DNA from: Roseateles_E sp005503085
Lineage (GTDB): Bacteria > Pseudomonadota > Gammaproteobacteria > Burkholderiales > Burkholderiaceae_C
Direction: 5' to 3'
DNA: 64,000 nt
NCBI RefSeq assembly: GCF_028462495.1
Contig: NZ_JAQOWX010000006.1
Location: 1 to 64,000, forward strand
Translations under genes and position numbers: made by a program
Part shown: positions 20,042-27,661 of the stretch, in pieces
Layout: every line of letters begins with the position of its first letter
Position numbering within the stretch: the first letter of the stretch is position 1
The notes under the pieces: model-generated
Told to the model about the DNA's origin: nothing
The model's input: the letters and a program-made list of their open reading frames with translations, nothing else
Database searches by the model: none

Positions 20042-21586
20042 ATGAACCTGAACAACCTCGGTCTTGCCCGCAAACTCTCCGGCGCCATCGCGCTGCTGCT
20101 GCTGGCCATGTTGCTGGTCGGAGGCCTGACCCTCTACCGCGGCCAGGTGATTGCCCGCGAGGCGAACACCGCGATCGACCAGGCCCAGGACCTGATACGC
20201 CAGTCGGTGCGCTGGCAGGGCATGACCCAGGTCGCGGTGACGCGCAGCATGGCCGCCTCGATCAGCGCCGACCCGGCCGTCGGCGAGCTCTTCAAGGAAC
20301 CGATGGCCACCGACACCCCAAGGGTGCAGAAGCTGCGCGAGGAGATCACCAAGCAGGCCCAGACACCGGAGGATCAGGCCCAGCTGAAGATCATCGTCGG
20401 CCATGGCGGCGCGCTGCTGGCCGCCAGCAAGAAGGCGCGCGAGGCCGGCGCCGGCGGCAACCAGGCCGGCGCCCAGGCCATCATCCGCGACGAGTACGCG
20501 CCCGCCGTCGGCCGCTATCTGGGCGCCATCGAGGACTTCGTCAAGCTGCAGGAGCAAAAAGCCGAGCGGGCCGATGCACAGGCCGCGGCGGCACGCGCCG
20601 GCCTGCTGTGGATGGGTGGCATCGGCGCGCTGCTGGTGGTGGGCGTGGGCATGGCGATCGCATGGCTGCTGGTGCGCTCCATCGTCACGCCGCTGGCCGA
20701 GGCGGTCAAGGTGGCCGAGGCGGTGGCCGGCGGCGACCTCAGTTCGCGCATCGAGGTCAAGGGCACGAACGAGACCGGCCAGCTGCTGGGCGCACTCAAG
20801 CGCATGAACGACAGCCTGGTGAGCATCGTCGCCCAGGTGCGCGCCAGCAGCGACTCGATCGCCACCGGCACCGCCGAGATCGCCAGCGGCAATGCCGACC
20901 TCTCCCAGCGAACCGAGGAGCAGGCCGCCAATCTGGAGCAGACTGCCGCCTCGATGGAGGAGCTGACCGCCACCGTCAAGCAGAACGCCGAAACCGCCCG
21001 CACCGCCAACCAGTTGGCCACCAGCGCCTCGGGCGTCGCGGCTCAGGGCGGCTCGGTGGTCGGCCAGGTGGTCAGCACCATGGAGCAGATCAGCGCCGCC
21101 TCGCGCAAGATCAGCGACATCATCGGCGTGATCGACGGCATTGCCTTCCAGACCAATATCCTGGCGCTGAACGCGGCGGTCGAGGCGGCCCGCGCCGGCG
21201 AGCAGGGCCGCGGTTTCGCGGTGGTGGCCGGCGAGGTGCGCACGCTGGCCCAGCGCAGCGCGCAGGCGGCCAAGGAGATCAAGAGCCTGATCGGCGACAG
21301 CGTGGCCAAGGTCGAGGCCGGCAGCGCGCTGGCCGCCAATGCCGGCAAGACCATGGGCGACATCGTCGGCCAGGTCAAGCGCGTCACCGACCTGATCGCC
21401 GAGATCAGCGCCGCCAGCGCCGAGCAGAGCCAGGGCATTGACCAGGTCGGCGAAGCCGTGTCCCAGCTTGACCAGGTGACCCAGCAGAACGCCGCGCTGG
21501 TCGAGCAGAGCGCGGCGGCGGCCGAGAGCCTGAAGTACCAGGCCGCGCGCATGACCGAGGTCGTCTCGGTGTTCCGCCTGCAGTAA
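20042..21586 (+). CDS. Methyl-accepting chemotaxis protein
   Basis: A 514-aa transmembrane chemoreceptor. The first membrane segment (about residues 10-30, KLSGAIALLLLAMLLVGGLTLY) is followed by a periplasmic helical-bundle sensor to about residue 185. The second segment is about 190-212 (WMGGIGALLVVGVGMAIAWLLV), then comes a HAMP domain. The signalling tip contains DGIAFQTNILALNAAVEAARAGEQGRGFAVVAGEVRTLAQRSAQAAKEI. There is no C-terminal CheR/CheB-docking pentapeptide; the protein ends VSVFRLQ. The ATG at 20042 (MNLNNLGLARKL) was chosen because it fits the family N-terminus. No che genes are nearby. The ligand is unknown. Confidence 0.94.
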   Translation: MNLNNLGLARKLSGAIALLLLAMLLVGGLTLYRGQVIAREANTAIDQAQDLIRQSVRWQGMTQVAVTRSMAASISADPAVGELFKEPMATDTPRVQKLREEITKQAQTPEDQAQLKIIVGHGGALLAASKKAREAGAGGNQAGAQAIIRDEYAPAVGRYLGAIEDFVKLQEQKAERADAQAAAARAGLLWMGGIGALLVVGVGMAIAWLLVRSIVTPLAEAVKVAEAVAGGDLSSRIEVKGTNETGQLLGALKRMNDSLVSIVAQVRASSDSIATGTAEIASGNADLSQRTEEQAANLEQTAASMEELTATVKQNAETARTANQLATSASGVAAQGGSVVGQVVSTMEQISAASRKISDIIGVIDGIAFQTNILALNAAVEAARAGEQGRGFAVVAGEVRTLAQRSAQAAKEIKSLIGDSVAKVEAGSALAANAGKTMGDIVGQVKRVTDLIAEISAASAEQSQGIDQVGEAVSQLDQVTQQNAALVEQSAAAAESLKYQAARMTEVVSVFRLQ

Positions 21587-21642
21587 GGCCGCAAGACCCC
21601 GCAGCGGCGCGGGCACGGGCCGCTGGCTACACTGGAGCGACC

Positions 21643-22056
21643 ATGAGCGATCACGACTACCCCATCAAGAAGACCGAGGCCGAGTGGCGCGAGCAGCTCG
21701 ACGCCATGCAGTACCAGGTGGCCCGCCAGGCCGGCACCGAGCGCGCCTTCACCGGCAAGTACTGGGACCACTGGGAAGCCGGCAAGTACCAGTGCGTGGG
21801 CTGCGGCACGCCGCTGTTCGAGGCCGACACCAAGTTCGACGCCGGCTGCGGCTGGCCCAGCTATTACGCGCCGGTCAACAGCGAGGTGGTGGAGCGCATC
21901 GTCGACCGCAGCCACGGCATGGTGCGGGTCGAGGTGCGCTGCAACAACTGCGGCTCGCATCTGGGCCATGTCTTCCCCGACGGCCCCGAGCCGACCGGCG
22001 AGCGCTTTTGCATCAACTCGGCCTCGATAGACTTCCGCGCCGAGCCCACGCCATGA
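21643..22056 (+). CDS. msrB: Peptide-methionine (R)-S-oxide reductase
   Basis: Reduces R-methionine sulfoxide in proteins, repairing oxidative damage in the cytoplasm. It is 137 aa, full MsrB length. The structural zinc site is Cys51/Cys54 (CVGCG) and Cys100/Cys103 (CNNCG), and the catalytic Cys123 is in ERFCINSASIDF. GGAG 5 nt before the ATG supports the start. The stop overlaps the next gene's ATG (ATGA), so the BolA-like protein is translationally coupled to it. Confidence 0.95.
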   Translation: MSDHDYPIKKTEAEWREQLDAMQYQVARQAGTERAFTGKYWDHWEAGKYQCVGCGTPLFEADTKFDAGCGWPSYYAPVNSEVVERIVDRSHGMVRVEVRCNNCGSHLGHVFPDGPEPTGERFCINSASIDFRAEPTP

Positions 22057-22316
22057 GCATGCTCGAAGAGATCGAACGCCGCCTGCGCGCGGCCCTGCAA
22101 CCCAGCCTGCTGAGCTTGCGCGACGACAGTGCCCAGCATGCCGGCCATGCCGGTGCCCGCGAGGGCGGCCACTACCACGTCAGCATCGTCAGCGAGCGCT
22201 TCATCGGCCGCTCGCGGGTGGCCCGCCATCAGCTCGTATATCATTCCTTGGCTGAGTTGATGCAGCAAGGCATCCATGCACTGGCGATCGACGCCCGCGC
22301 ACCGGACGAAAGCTGA
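22053..22316 (+). CDS. BolA family protein
   Basis: An 87-aa BolA/IbaG-type protein. BolA proteins partner with monothiol glutaredoxins to bind Fe-S clusters and can affect cell shape or iron signalling. Visible family features are the N-terminal helix MLEEIERRLRAAL, the conserved HYHVSIVSERFIGRSRVARHQLVY strand/helix with its invariant region around the central His, and a C-terminal HALAIDAR. The ATG at 22053 overlaps the msrB TGA. It is a short gene read in a different frame from msrB. A glutaredoxin gene is not in the window. Confidence 0.9.
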   Translation: MSMLEEIERRLRAALQPSLLSLRDDSAQHAGHAGAREGGHYHVSIVSERFIGRSRVARHQLVYHSLAELMQQGIHALAIDARAPDES

Positions 22317-22365
22317 CTCTCCCGCACCCCGCGCCGTCAGGCGCATTTTTCTACCTTTGCTGCCC

Positions 22366-23175
22366 ATGTCCATGAAGAAGTTTGTGCTCGCCGCCACTGT
22401 CGCGGCCCTGTCCGCTGCGCTCGTGCCCGTGACGGCCAGTGCGCAAAACGTCGCCACCGTCAATGGCAAGCCGGTGCCCAAGGCCCGCGTCGACCTGCTG
22501 ATCAACCAGGTCACCAAGAGCGGCCAGCAGCAACGCACGCCCGAGCTGGAAGCCCAGGTCAAGGACGAAGTCGTGCTGCGCGAGATCTTCATCCAGGAGG
22601 CCGAGAAGCGCGGCATCCCGGCCAGCGCCGACTACAAGGCGCAGATGGAACTGGCCCGCCAGAGCATCCTGATCCGCGAGCTGTTCGCTGACTTCGGCAA
22701 GAAGAACGGCGTCACCGATGCCGAAGCCAAGGCCGAGTACGACAAGTTCAAGGCCCAGAACAGCGGCACCGAATACCGTGCCCGCCATATCCTGGTCGAG
22801 AAGGAAGAAGACGCCAAGGCCCTGATCGCGCAGATCAAGGGCGGCGCCAAGTTCGAAGAACTGGCCAGCAAGAACTCCAAGGATCCGGGCTCGGCGGCCA
22901 ATGGCGGCGACCTCGATTTCGCCAACCCCGGCAGCTATGTGCCCGAGTTCAGCCAGGCGCTGACGGCCTTGAAGAAGGGCGAGATGACGCAGGAGCCGGT
23001 CAAGTCGCAGTTCGGCTTCCACATCATCAAGCTGGAAGACACCCGCGAGGCCCAGTTCCCGGCCTTCGACGACGTCAAGCCGCAGATCGTGCAGCGCCTG
23101 AGCCAGCAGAAGATCGCCAACTTCCAGCAAGAGCTGAAGACCAAGGCCAAGACCGACTACAAGTTCGCCAACTGA
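22366..23175 (+). CDS. Periplasmic PpiC-type (parvulin) peptidyl-prolyl isomerase
   Basis: A 269-aa exported foldase. Residues 1-26 form a signal peptide ending in VTASAQ. An N-terminal SurA-like helical region follows, then a parvulin domain from about residue 140 (YRARHILVEKEEDAKALIAQI, later SQFGFHIIKLEDTREAQFP). The start ATG at 22366 gives MSMKKFVLAATVAAL; the upstream frame lies over bolA. It would assist outer-membrane or periplasmic protein folding. A strong terminator follows at 23191, so it ends its transcript. Confidence 0.92.
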   Translation: MSMKKFVLAATVAALSAALVPVTASAQNVATVNGKPVPKARVDLLINQVTKSGQQQRTPELEAQVKDEVVLREIFIQEAEKRGIPASADYKAQMELARQSILIRELFADFGKKNGVTDAEAKAEYDKFKAQNSGTEYRARHILVEKEEDAKALIAQIKGGAKFEELASKNSKDPGSAANGGDLDFANPGSYVPEFSQALTALKKGEMTQEPVKSQFGFHIIKLEDTREAQFPAFDDVKPQIVQRLSQQKIANFQQELKTKAKTDYKFAN

Positions 23176-23190
23176 GTTGAGTTGAGCCTA

Positions 23191-23226
23191 AACCGCGCGA
23201 CGCCCCCGGCGAGCGCGGTTTTTTTT
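23191..23226 (+). terminator. Intrinsic terminator after the PpiC-type gene
   Basis: AACCGCGC (23191-23198) pairs with GCGCGGTT (23213-23220) around a 14-nt loop and runs into eight T (23219-23226). It is 16 bp past the stop codon. Confidence 0.9.
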
Positions 23227-23254
23227 CGTCTCTGGAAACGCCCAAGCGCAGCCC

Positions 23255-23812
23255 ATGCCCGCCACCCGTCTTGCTCGCCGACTGCTGCCCCATCCCGACA
23301 CCTTGGCCAAGACCCCGGGGCTGAAGTGGCTGGGCCACTACCTGTCGCCGCGGCCCTGGCTATGGGTTGCGCACCGCCGCCGTGTCGCGCTGGGCGTCGG
23401 TCTGGGCCTGGCCGTCGGTGTGATCCCGCTGCCCACGCAGATGGTGCTGGCGGCCGTCGTGGCGATCGCCTGCCGCGCCAATGTCGCGGCGGCGATTGCC
23501 GCCACCTGGCTGACCAATCCCTTCACCCTGGTGCCGATCTGGAGTCTGGCCATCCTGCTGGGCCGGATGACCTCGGGCCATGATGGACCGATCGCGACGC
23601 CGGCGATGCTGGAAATCGACTGGACCGCGCCCCTGAGCTGGGGCCCGGCCCTGCTGGGCTGGATCCAGGCGCTGGGCAAGCCGCTGCTGATCGGCCTGCC
23701 GTTGGCCGGCCTGCTGCTGGGCGCGCTGGCCTATCTGGCGGTCTATATCGGCTGGTGGGCGGTGATACGCGGCGAGCGCCTGCGGCGGCTGCGCCGCCGT
23801 GCTCAGCGGTAG
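23255..23812 (+). CDS. DUF2062 membrane protein
   Basis: A 185-aa integral membrane protein of the DUF2062 family, function unknown. The characteristic N-terminal segment LLPHPDTLAKTPGLKWLGHYLSPRPWLW is followed by RRRVALGVGLGLAVGVIPLP. About three hydrophobic segments and a basic tail (RLRRLRRRAQR) follow. Its stop codon overlaps the 3' end of pcaG on the other strand by 10 bp. A TPR or glycosyltransferase partner sometimes found with the family is absent here. Confidence 0.82.
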   Translation: MPATRLARRLLPHPDTLAKTPGLKWLGHYLSPRPWLWVAHRRRVALGVGLGLAVGVIPLPTQMVLAAVVAIACRANVAAAIAATWLTNPFTLVPIWSLAILLGRMTSGHDGPIATPAMLEIDWTAPLSWGPALLGWIQALGKPLLIGLPLAGLLLGALAYLAVYIGWWAVIRGERLRRLRRRAQR

Positions 23813-24318
23813 TCGAAGAACACCGTCTCGCCCTCACCCTGCAGGCGGATGTCCCAGCGGTAATGTCCCGGCGCCGCGTCGGGCAGCGCCAGCAGGCTGG
23901 CGCGGCGCGCCTCGGGCACCTGGGCCAGCAGCGCCGAGTCGGCCAGACCGGCGGCATCGGCCAGGAAGACCGCGCTGAACTGGTGCTTCAGCAGGCCGCG
24001 CGCAAACACCGTGATATGAGCCGCCGGCTCGCCATGGCCGACGGCCGGGCTCAGCCGCAGCACGAATTCGCCCTGCTCGCCGGTGGCCACACGGCGAAAG
24101 CCCGGCAGCGGGCCGGCCTCGGCCACGCCCGGGGTCCAGGCCTCGATCCAGCCGTCATTGACGGGCTCGCCGGCGCCGTCGAGCAGGCGACCCGCGATCA
24201 CCACGGCCACAGCCCCCGCCACAGCGCCCGGCTGGGCCGAGGCGGCCCAGTGCCAGGCCTCATGCGGGAACGGGCCTATGGTTTGCGAACTGGTCAGCAG
24301 GCAATCGTGGTCGGGCAT
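23803..24318 (-). CDS. pcaG: Protocatechuate 3,4-dioxygenase alpha subunit
   Basis: Non-catalytic partner of PcaH in the intradiol ring cleavage of protocatechuate to 3-carboxy-cis,cis-muconate. The start at 24318 gives 171 aa (MPDHDCLLTSSQTIGPFPHE), a typical alpha-subunit N-terminus; the long open frame upstream is shadow of pcaH. TIGPF, GAGEPVNDGWIEAW and the C-terminal GHYRWDIRLQGEGETVFFDY match the family. It lies 17 bp downstream of pcaH. No beta-ketoadipate genes (pcaB, C, D, IJ, F) occur in this window, so the rest of the pathway must be elsewhere. Confidence 0.92.
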   Translation of the reverse strand: MPDHDCLLTSSQTIGPFPHEAWHWAASAQPGAVAGAVAVVIAGRLLDGAGEPVNDGWIEAWTPGVAEAGPLPGFRRVATGEQGEFVLRLSPAVGHGEPAAHITVFARGLLKHQFSAVFLADAAGLADSALLAQVPEARRASLLALPDAAPGHYRWDIRLQGEGETVFFDYR

Positions 24319-24335
24319 AGCAAGCTCCTGGCGGC

Positions 24336-25028
24336 TCACAAGCCGAAGGGGGTGGCCGCGCTGCCGCGCAGCACGATGTCGAAGCGATAGCCCAGCATCT
24401 CGGCGCCGACCGTGTCCTCCATGCTGAAGCGGGCGATCAGGCGCTCGCGCGCTCCAGCATCGGCAATGCTCTGGAAGATCGGGTCGTGGTCGAATAACGG
24501 GTCGGCGGGGAAGTACATCTGCGTGACCAGGCGCTGGGCCATCACATTGCCGAACAGCGAGAAATGGATATGGGCCGGACGCCAGGCCTTGTCGTGATTG
24601 CCCCAGGGATAGGGCCCCGGCTTGATCGTGATGAAGCGGTAGCGGCCCTCCCCGTCCGTCATCAGCTTGCCCAGGCCGAAGAAGTTGGGGTCCAGCGGCG
24701 CGGCATGCTGGTCCTTCTTGTGCCAGTAGCGGCCCGCCGAATTGCATTGCCAGACCTCGATCAGCGAGTCGCGCACCGGCCGGCCATCCTCGTCCAGCAC
24801 CCGGCCGCTCACGACGATCTTCTCGCCCAGCGGCGCGGCCGCGCCCTGGCGGGTCAGATCGGCATCGAGCGGGCCCAGCAGCGCGCGGGCCAGGGTCAGG
24901 CCTTGCGTCGTCACGGCCGGCGCGTCGATGCGCAAGGGCGGCTGCGCGGGCCCGCGGCTGCGCGTGGACTTGTAGGGCGGGTAGATCAGCGCGGGGTAGA
25001 CGCCCGCCGGCACCGGCTTGAATTGCAT
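24336..25028 (-). CDS. pcaH: Protocatechuate 3,4-dioxygenase beta subunit
   Basis: Iron(III)-bearing catalytic subunit, 230 aa. The iron ligands are recognisable: one Tyr in SAGRYWHKKDQ, the second Tyr in GPYPWGNHDKAW, and two His in WRPAHIHFSLFG. The substrate-binding segment IEVWQCNSAGRYWH is intact. The ATG at 25028 (MQFKPVPAGVYPALIYPPYK) fits the family. It follows pobA by 22 bp, so one transcript would give 4-hydroxybenzoate hydroxylation followed by ring opening. Confidence 0.95.
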   Translation of the reverse strand: MQFKPVPAGVYPALIYPPYKSTRSRGPAQPPLRIDAPAVTTQGLTLARALLGPLDADLTRQGAAAPLGEKIVVSGRVLDEDGRPVRDSLIEVWQCNSAGRYWHKKDQHAAPLDPNFFGLGKLMTDGEGRYRFITIKPGPYPWGNHDKAWRPAHIHFSLFGNVMAQRLVTQMYFPADPLFDHDPIFQSIADAGARERLIARFSMEDTVGAEMLGYRFDIVLRGSAATPFGL

Positions 25029-25050
25029 CTGGCTCTCCTGGAGGTGCTCG

Positions 25051-26238
25051 TCAGAGCGGCAGGCCGACATAGTTCTCGGCGATCATGCCGCGGCCATGGG
25101 CCGATTCGATCAGATAGCTCAGCTCGGCCTCCTGCAGCCGGGCATCGAAGGCCGGCTGATTGGGGAAGCGGTGCAGCAGCGTGGTCATCCACCAGGAAAA
25201 GCGCTCGGCCTTCCAGATCCGCTGCAGGCAGCGCTGCGAGTAGTGATCGACACCCAGCTCGCTGCCACGGTAGAAATCGGCCAGCGCCTGCCACAGATAG
25301 GCCACATCGGAGGCCGCCAGGTTCAGGCCCTTGGCCCCGGTCGGCGGCACGATATGGGCGGCATCGCCGGCCAGGAAGAGGCGGCCGAAGCGCATCGGCT
25401 CGGCCACGAAGCTGCGCAGCGGCGCGATGCTCTTCTCCAGCGCCGGCCCGCTCACCAGGCGCGCCGCCTCGGCGGCCGGCAGGCGCCGACGCAGCTCGTC
25501 CCAAAAGGCCTGGTCCGACCATTGCTCGACCCGCGCCTGGCTGTCGCACTGCAGGTAGTAGCGGCTGCGCGTCGCGCTGCGCTGGCTGCACAGCGCAAAG
25601 CCACGCTCATGCCGCACATAGATCAGCTCGGGCGAGACCGGCGGCACGTCGGCCAGCACGCCCAGCCAGCCGAAGGGATAGACCTTCTCGTGGGTGGTCA
25701 GCAGCGCGGGCGGTACGCTGGCGCGGCAGATACCGTGAAAACCGTCGCAGCCGGCGATGAAGTCGCAGCGCAGCTCGCGGGCCCGGCCGTCCTGGACAAA
25801 GCGCACCCCCGGCTGCCGGCCGTCAAAGTCCAGCACCTCGACCTGCTGGGCCTCGTAGACGCTCTCCAGCCCGGCCTCCGCGCGCGCATCCATCAGATCG
25901 CGGGTCAGCTCGGTCTGGCCGTAAATCATCACCTGCTTGCCGGTCAGGGCCTGCAGATCGATGCGCTGCAGCCGGCCGTCTATGCACAGCTCGAAACCGC
26001 CATGCGGCAGGCCCTCGCGATGCAGGCGCTGGCCGACCCCGGCCTCGTCCAGCAAAGCCACCGTGCCCGGTTCCAGCACGCCGGCACGGATGCGCGACAG
26101 CACATGGGCGCGGCTGCGCTGTTCGATGATGATGTTGGCGATACCGGCCTTGGCCAGCAGCTGGCCGAGCAGCAGGCCGGCCGGGCCGGCGCCGATGATG
26201 GCGACCTGGGTGCGGATCGCGGCGGGAGGATTCACCAT
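25051..26238 (-). CDS. pobA: 4-hydroxybenzoate 3-monooxygenase
   Basis: FAD-dependent hydroxylase converting 4-hydroxybenzoate to protocatechuate with NADPH and oxygen. It is 395 aa, matching the family. The FAD motif GAGPAGLLLGQLL is at the N-terminus and the second FAD/substrate motif is LAGDAAHIVPPTGAKGLNLA. The sequence LSRIRAGVLEPGTVALLDEAGV is typical of PobA. The ATG at 26238 was chosen to place the Rossmann motif near residue 17. It is the first gene of pobA-pcaH-pcaG. Confidence 0.95.
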   Translation of the reverse strand: MVNPPAAIRTQVAIIGAGPAGLLLGQLLAKAGIANIIIEQRSRAHVLSRIRAGVLEPGTVALLDEAGVGQRLHREGLPHGGFELCIDGRLQRIDLQALTGKQVMIYGQTELTRDLMDARAEAGLESVYEAQQVEVLDFDGRQPGVRFVQDGRARELRCDFIAGCDGFHGICRASVPPALLTTHEKVYPFGWLGVLADVPPVSPELIYVRHERGFALCSQRSATRSRYYLQCDSQARVEQWSDQAFWDELRRRLPAAEAARLVSGPALEKSIAPLRSFVAEPMRFGRLFLAGDAAHIVPPTGAKGLNLAASDVAYLWQALADFYRGSELGVDHYSQRCLQRIWKAERFSWWMTTLLHRFPNQPAFDARLQEAELSYLIESAHGRGMIAENYVGLPL

Positions 26239-26294
26239 CGGCCAAGCGTAGCCGGCGCCGGCGCGCTTCTCAATGGACACAAACGCTGCAGGCT

Positions 26295-26308
26295 TGCACT
26301 AATCGAAC
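26295..26308 (-). promoter_or_regulatory. Candidate PcaR/PobR-type operator upstream of pobA
   Basis: On the minus strand, GTTCGATTAGTGCA lies about 57-70 bp upstream of the pobA ATG. It starts with the same seven bases as the GTTCGATAATCGCAC site I recall for Pseudomonas PcaR (IclR family). A regulator of this type is encoded at 43183-43989. The match is partial and not tested. Confidence 0.35.
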
Positions 26309-26309
26309 A

Positions 26310-26996
26310 TCAGACCGTGGCCAGGCGCCCCGCTTCGATGCGCAGCTGGCGCTGGCAGCGCGCCGCAATCGCCGGATCGTGCGTCACCAGCACCAAGGTG
26401 GTGCCGGCTTCGCGGTTCATCTCGAACATCAGCGCCATCACCGCCGCGCCGGTCGCGAAGTCCAGACTGCCGGTCGGCTCATCGGCCAGCAGCACGGCCG
26501 GGCGCTGCACAAAGGCCCGCGCCAGCGCCACCCGCTGCTGCTCGCCGCCGGACAGCACGCGCGGATAGTGCCCGAGCCGCTCACCGAGGCCGACCCGCTG
26601 CAGCATCTGCGTGGCCAGCGCCCGGGCCTCGCGCTCGCCGCGCAGCTCCAGCGGCAGCATCACATTTTCCAGCGCGGTCAGATTGCCCAGCAGCTGAAAG
26701 CTCTGGAACACGAAACCGATGTGCAGCGCGCGCTGGGCGGCGCGCTGGTCCTCGTCGAGCACGAACAGATCCTGGCCGGCCAGGCGCACCGTGCCGCTGC
26801 TGGGGGTGTCCAGGCCGGCGAGGATGGCCAGCAAGGTGCTCTTGCCCGAGCCCGAGGCGCCGACGATGGCCACCGACTCGCGCGCGGCCAGCGTGAACGA
26901 GATGTCATGCAGAATCGTCAGCACGCCGGTCGCGTCCTGCACCTGCTTGCCGACGTGGTCGACCTCAACAATCGCTGCGGAAATCACTTCAGACAT
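26310..26996 (-). CDS. ABC transporter ATP-binding protein (YbbA/LolD-like), no permease adjacent
   Basis: A 228-aa ABC ATPase of the MacB/LolD/YbbA group. Walker A is GASGSGKSTLL, the signature LSGGEQQRVALARAF, and Walker B VLLADEPTGSLD. The ATG at 26996 (MSEVISAAIVEVDHVGKQ) leaves only 15 bp to the divergent tesA start. The same divergent ybbA-tesA pairing is known from E. coli, where a ybbP permease follows ybbA. Here pobA follows instead and no permease gene is visible, so its membrane partner must be encoded elsewhere. Confidence 0.9.
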   Translation of the reverse strand: MSEVISAAIVEVDHVGKQVQDATGVLTILHDISFTLAARESVAIVGASGSGKSTLLAILAGLDTPSSGTVRLAGQDLFVLDEDQRAAQRALHIGFVFQSFQLLGNLTALENVMLPLELRGEREARALATQMLQRVGLGERLGHYPRVLSGGEQQRVALARAFVQRPAVLLADEPTGSLDFATGAAVMALMFEMNREAGTTLVLVTHDPAIAARCQRQLRIEAGRLATV

Positions 26997-27011
26997 AGGA
27001 TTCGGATCGGG

Positions 27012-27656
27012 ATGAAACGTCGTCAATGGATTCAACACTGTAGCCTGCCGGCCTTGCTGATCGCGGTGCCAGGTCTTGCGCAGACCGCGGCCGGCACGGC
27101 GCCGCGCCGCATCGTCGTGCTGGGCGACAGCCTGTCGGCCGAGTATGGCATTGCGCGCGGCAGCGGCTGGGTCGCGCTGCTGGAGCAAAAACTCAAGGAC
27201 GAGAAACTGGCGGCCCAGGTGGTCAATGCCAGCATCAGCGGCGATACCAGCTCCGGCGGGCGTTCACGCCTGCCGGCCCTGCTGAGCCAGCACAAGCCTA
27301 CGCACCTGATCATCGAGCTGGGCGGCAATGACGCGCTGCGCGGCCTGCCTTTGTCGATGACACGCGAGAACCTGCAGGCCATGGTGCGCGCCGGCAAGGC
27401 CGCCGGCGCCAAGGTGCTGCTGGTCGGCATGCAGGTGCCGCCGAACTACGGCGCCAGCTACGGGCGCGATTTCGCCGCGCTGTTCGAAGCGGTGGCGCGG
27501 GCCGAGAAGACCGCGCTGACGCCCTTTCTGCTGGCGGGCGTGGCCGACCGGCCGGACGCCGAGAGCTGGTTCCAGGGCGACCGCATCCACCCGCTGGCCA
27601 AGGCCCATCCGCTGATGCTGGGCCAGGTCTGGCGGGCCTTGCGACCGCTGCTCTGA
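27012..27656 (+). CDS. tesA: Multifunctional esterase / acyl-CoA thioesterase I / lysophospholipase
   Basis: A 214-aa periplasmic SGNH/GDSL hydrolase. The signal peptide ends near LAQTAAGTA. The nucleophile Ser40 is in block I (VVLGDSLSAEYGI), the Asn is in ELGGNDALRG, and the Asp190/His193 pair is in GDRIHPLAKAH. The length fits TesA/TAP. The ATG at 27012 was chosen for the signal peptide; the frame runs much further upstream as shadow of the ATPase gene. Substrates may include aryl esters and long-chain acyl-CoA. It is convergent with the FecR-like gene, with 5 bp between stops. Confidence 0.93.
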   Translation: MKRRQWIQHCSLPALLIAVPGLAQTAAGTAPRRIVVLGDSLSAEYGIARGSGWVALLEQKLKDEKLAAQVVNASISGDTSSGGRSRLPALLSQHKPTHLIIELGGNDALRGLPLSMTRENLQAMVRAGKAAGAKVLLVGMQVPPNYGASYGRDFAALFEAVARAEKTALTPFLLAGVADRPDAESWFQGDRIHPLAKAHPLMLGQVWRALRPLL

Positions 27657-27661
27657 TCGAC

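Noticed and set aside
21628..21633. TACACT before msrB as evidence of a leaderless message
   Set aside because: A GGAG ribosome site lies between it and the ATG; a transcription start from this hexamer would remove that site, so an upstream promoter is more likely.
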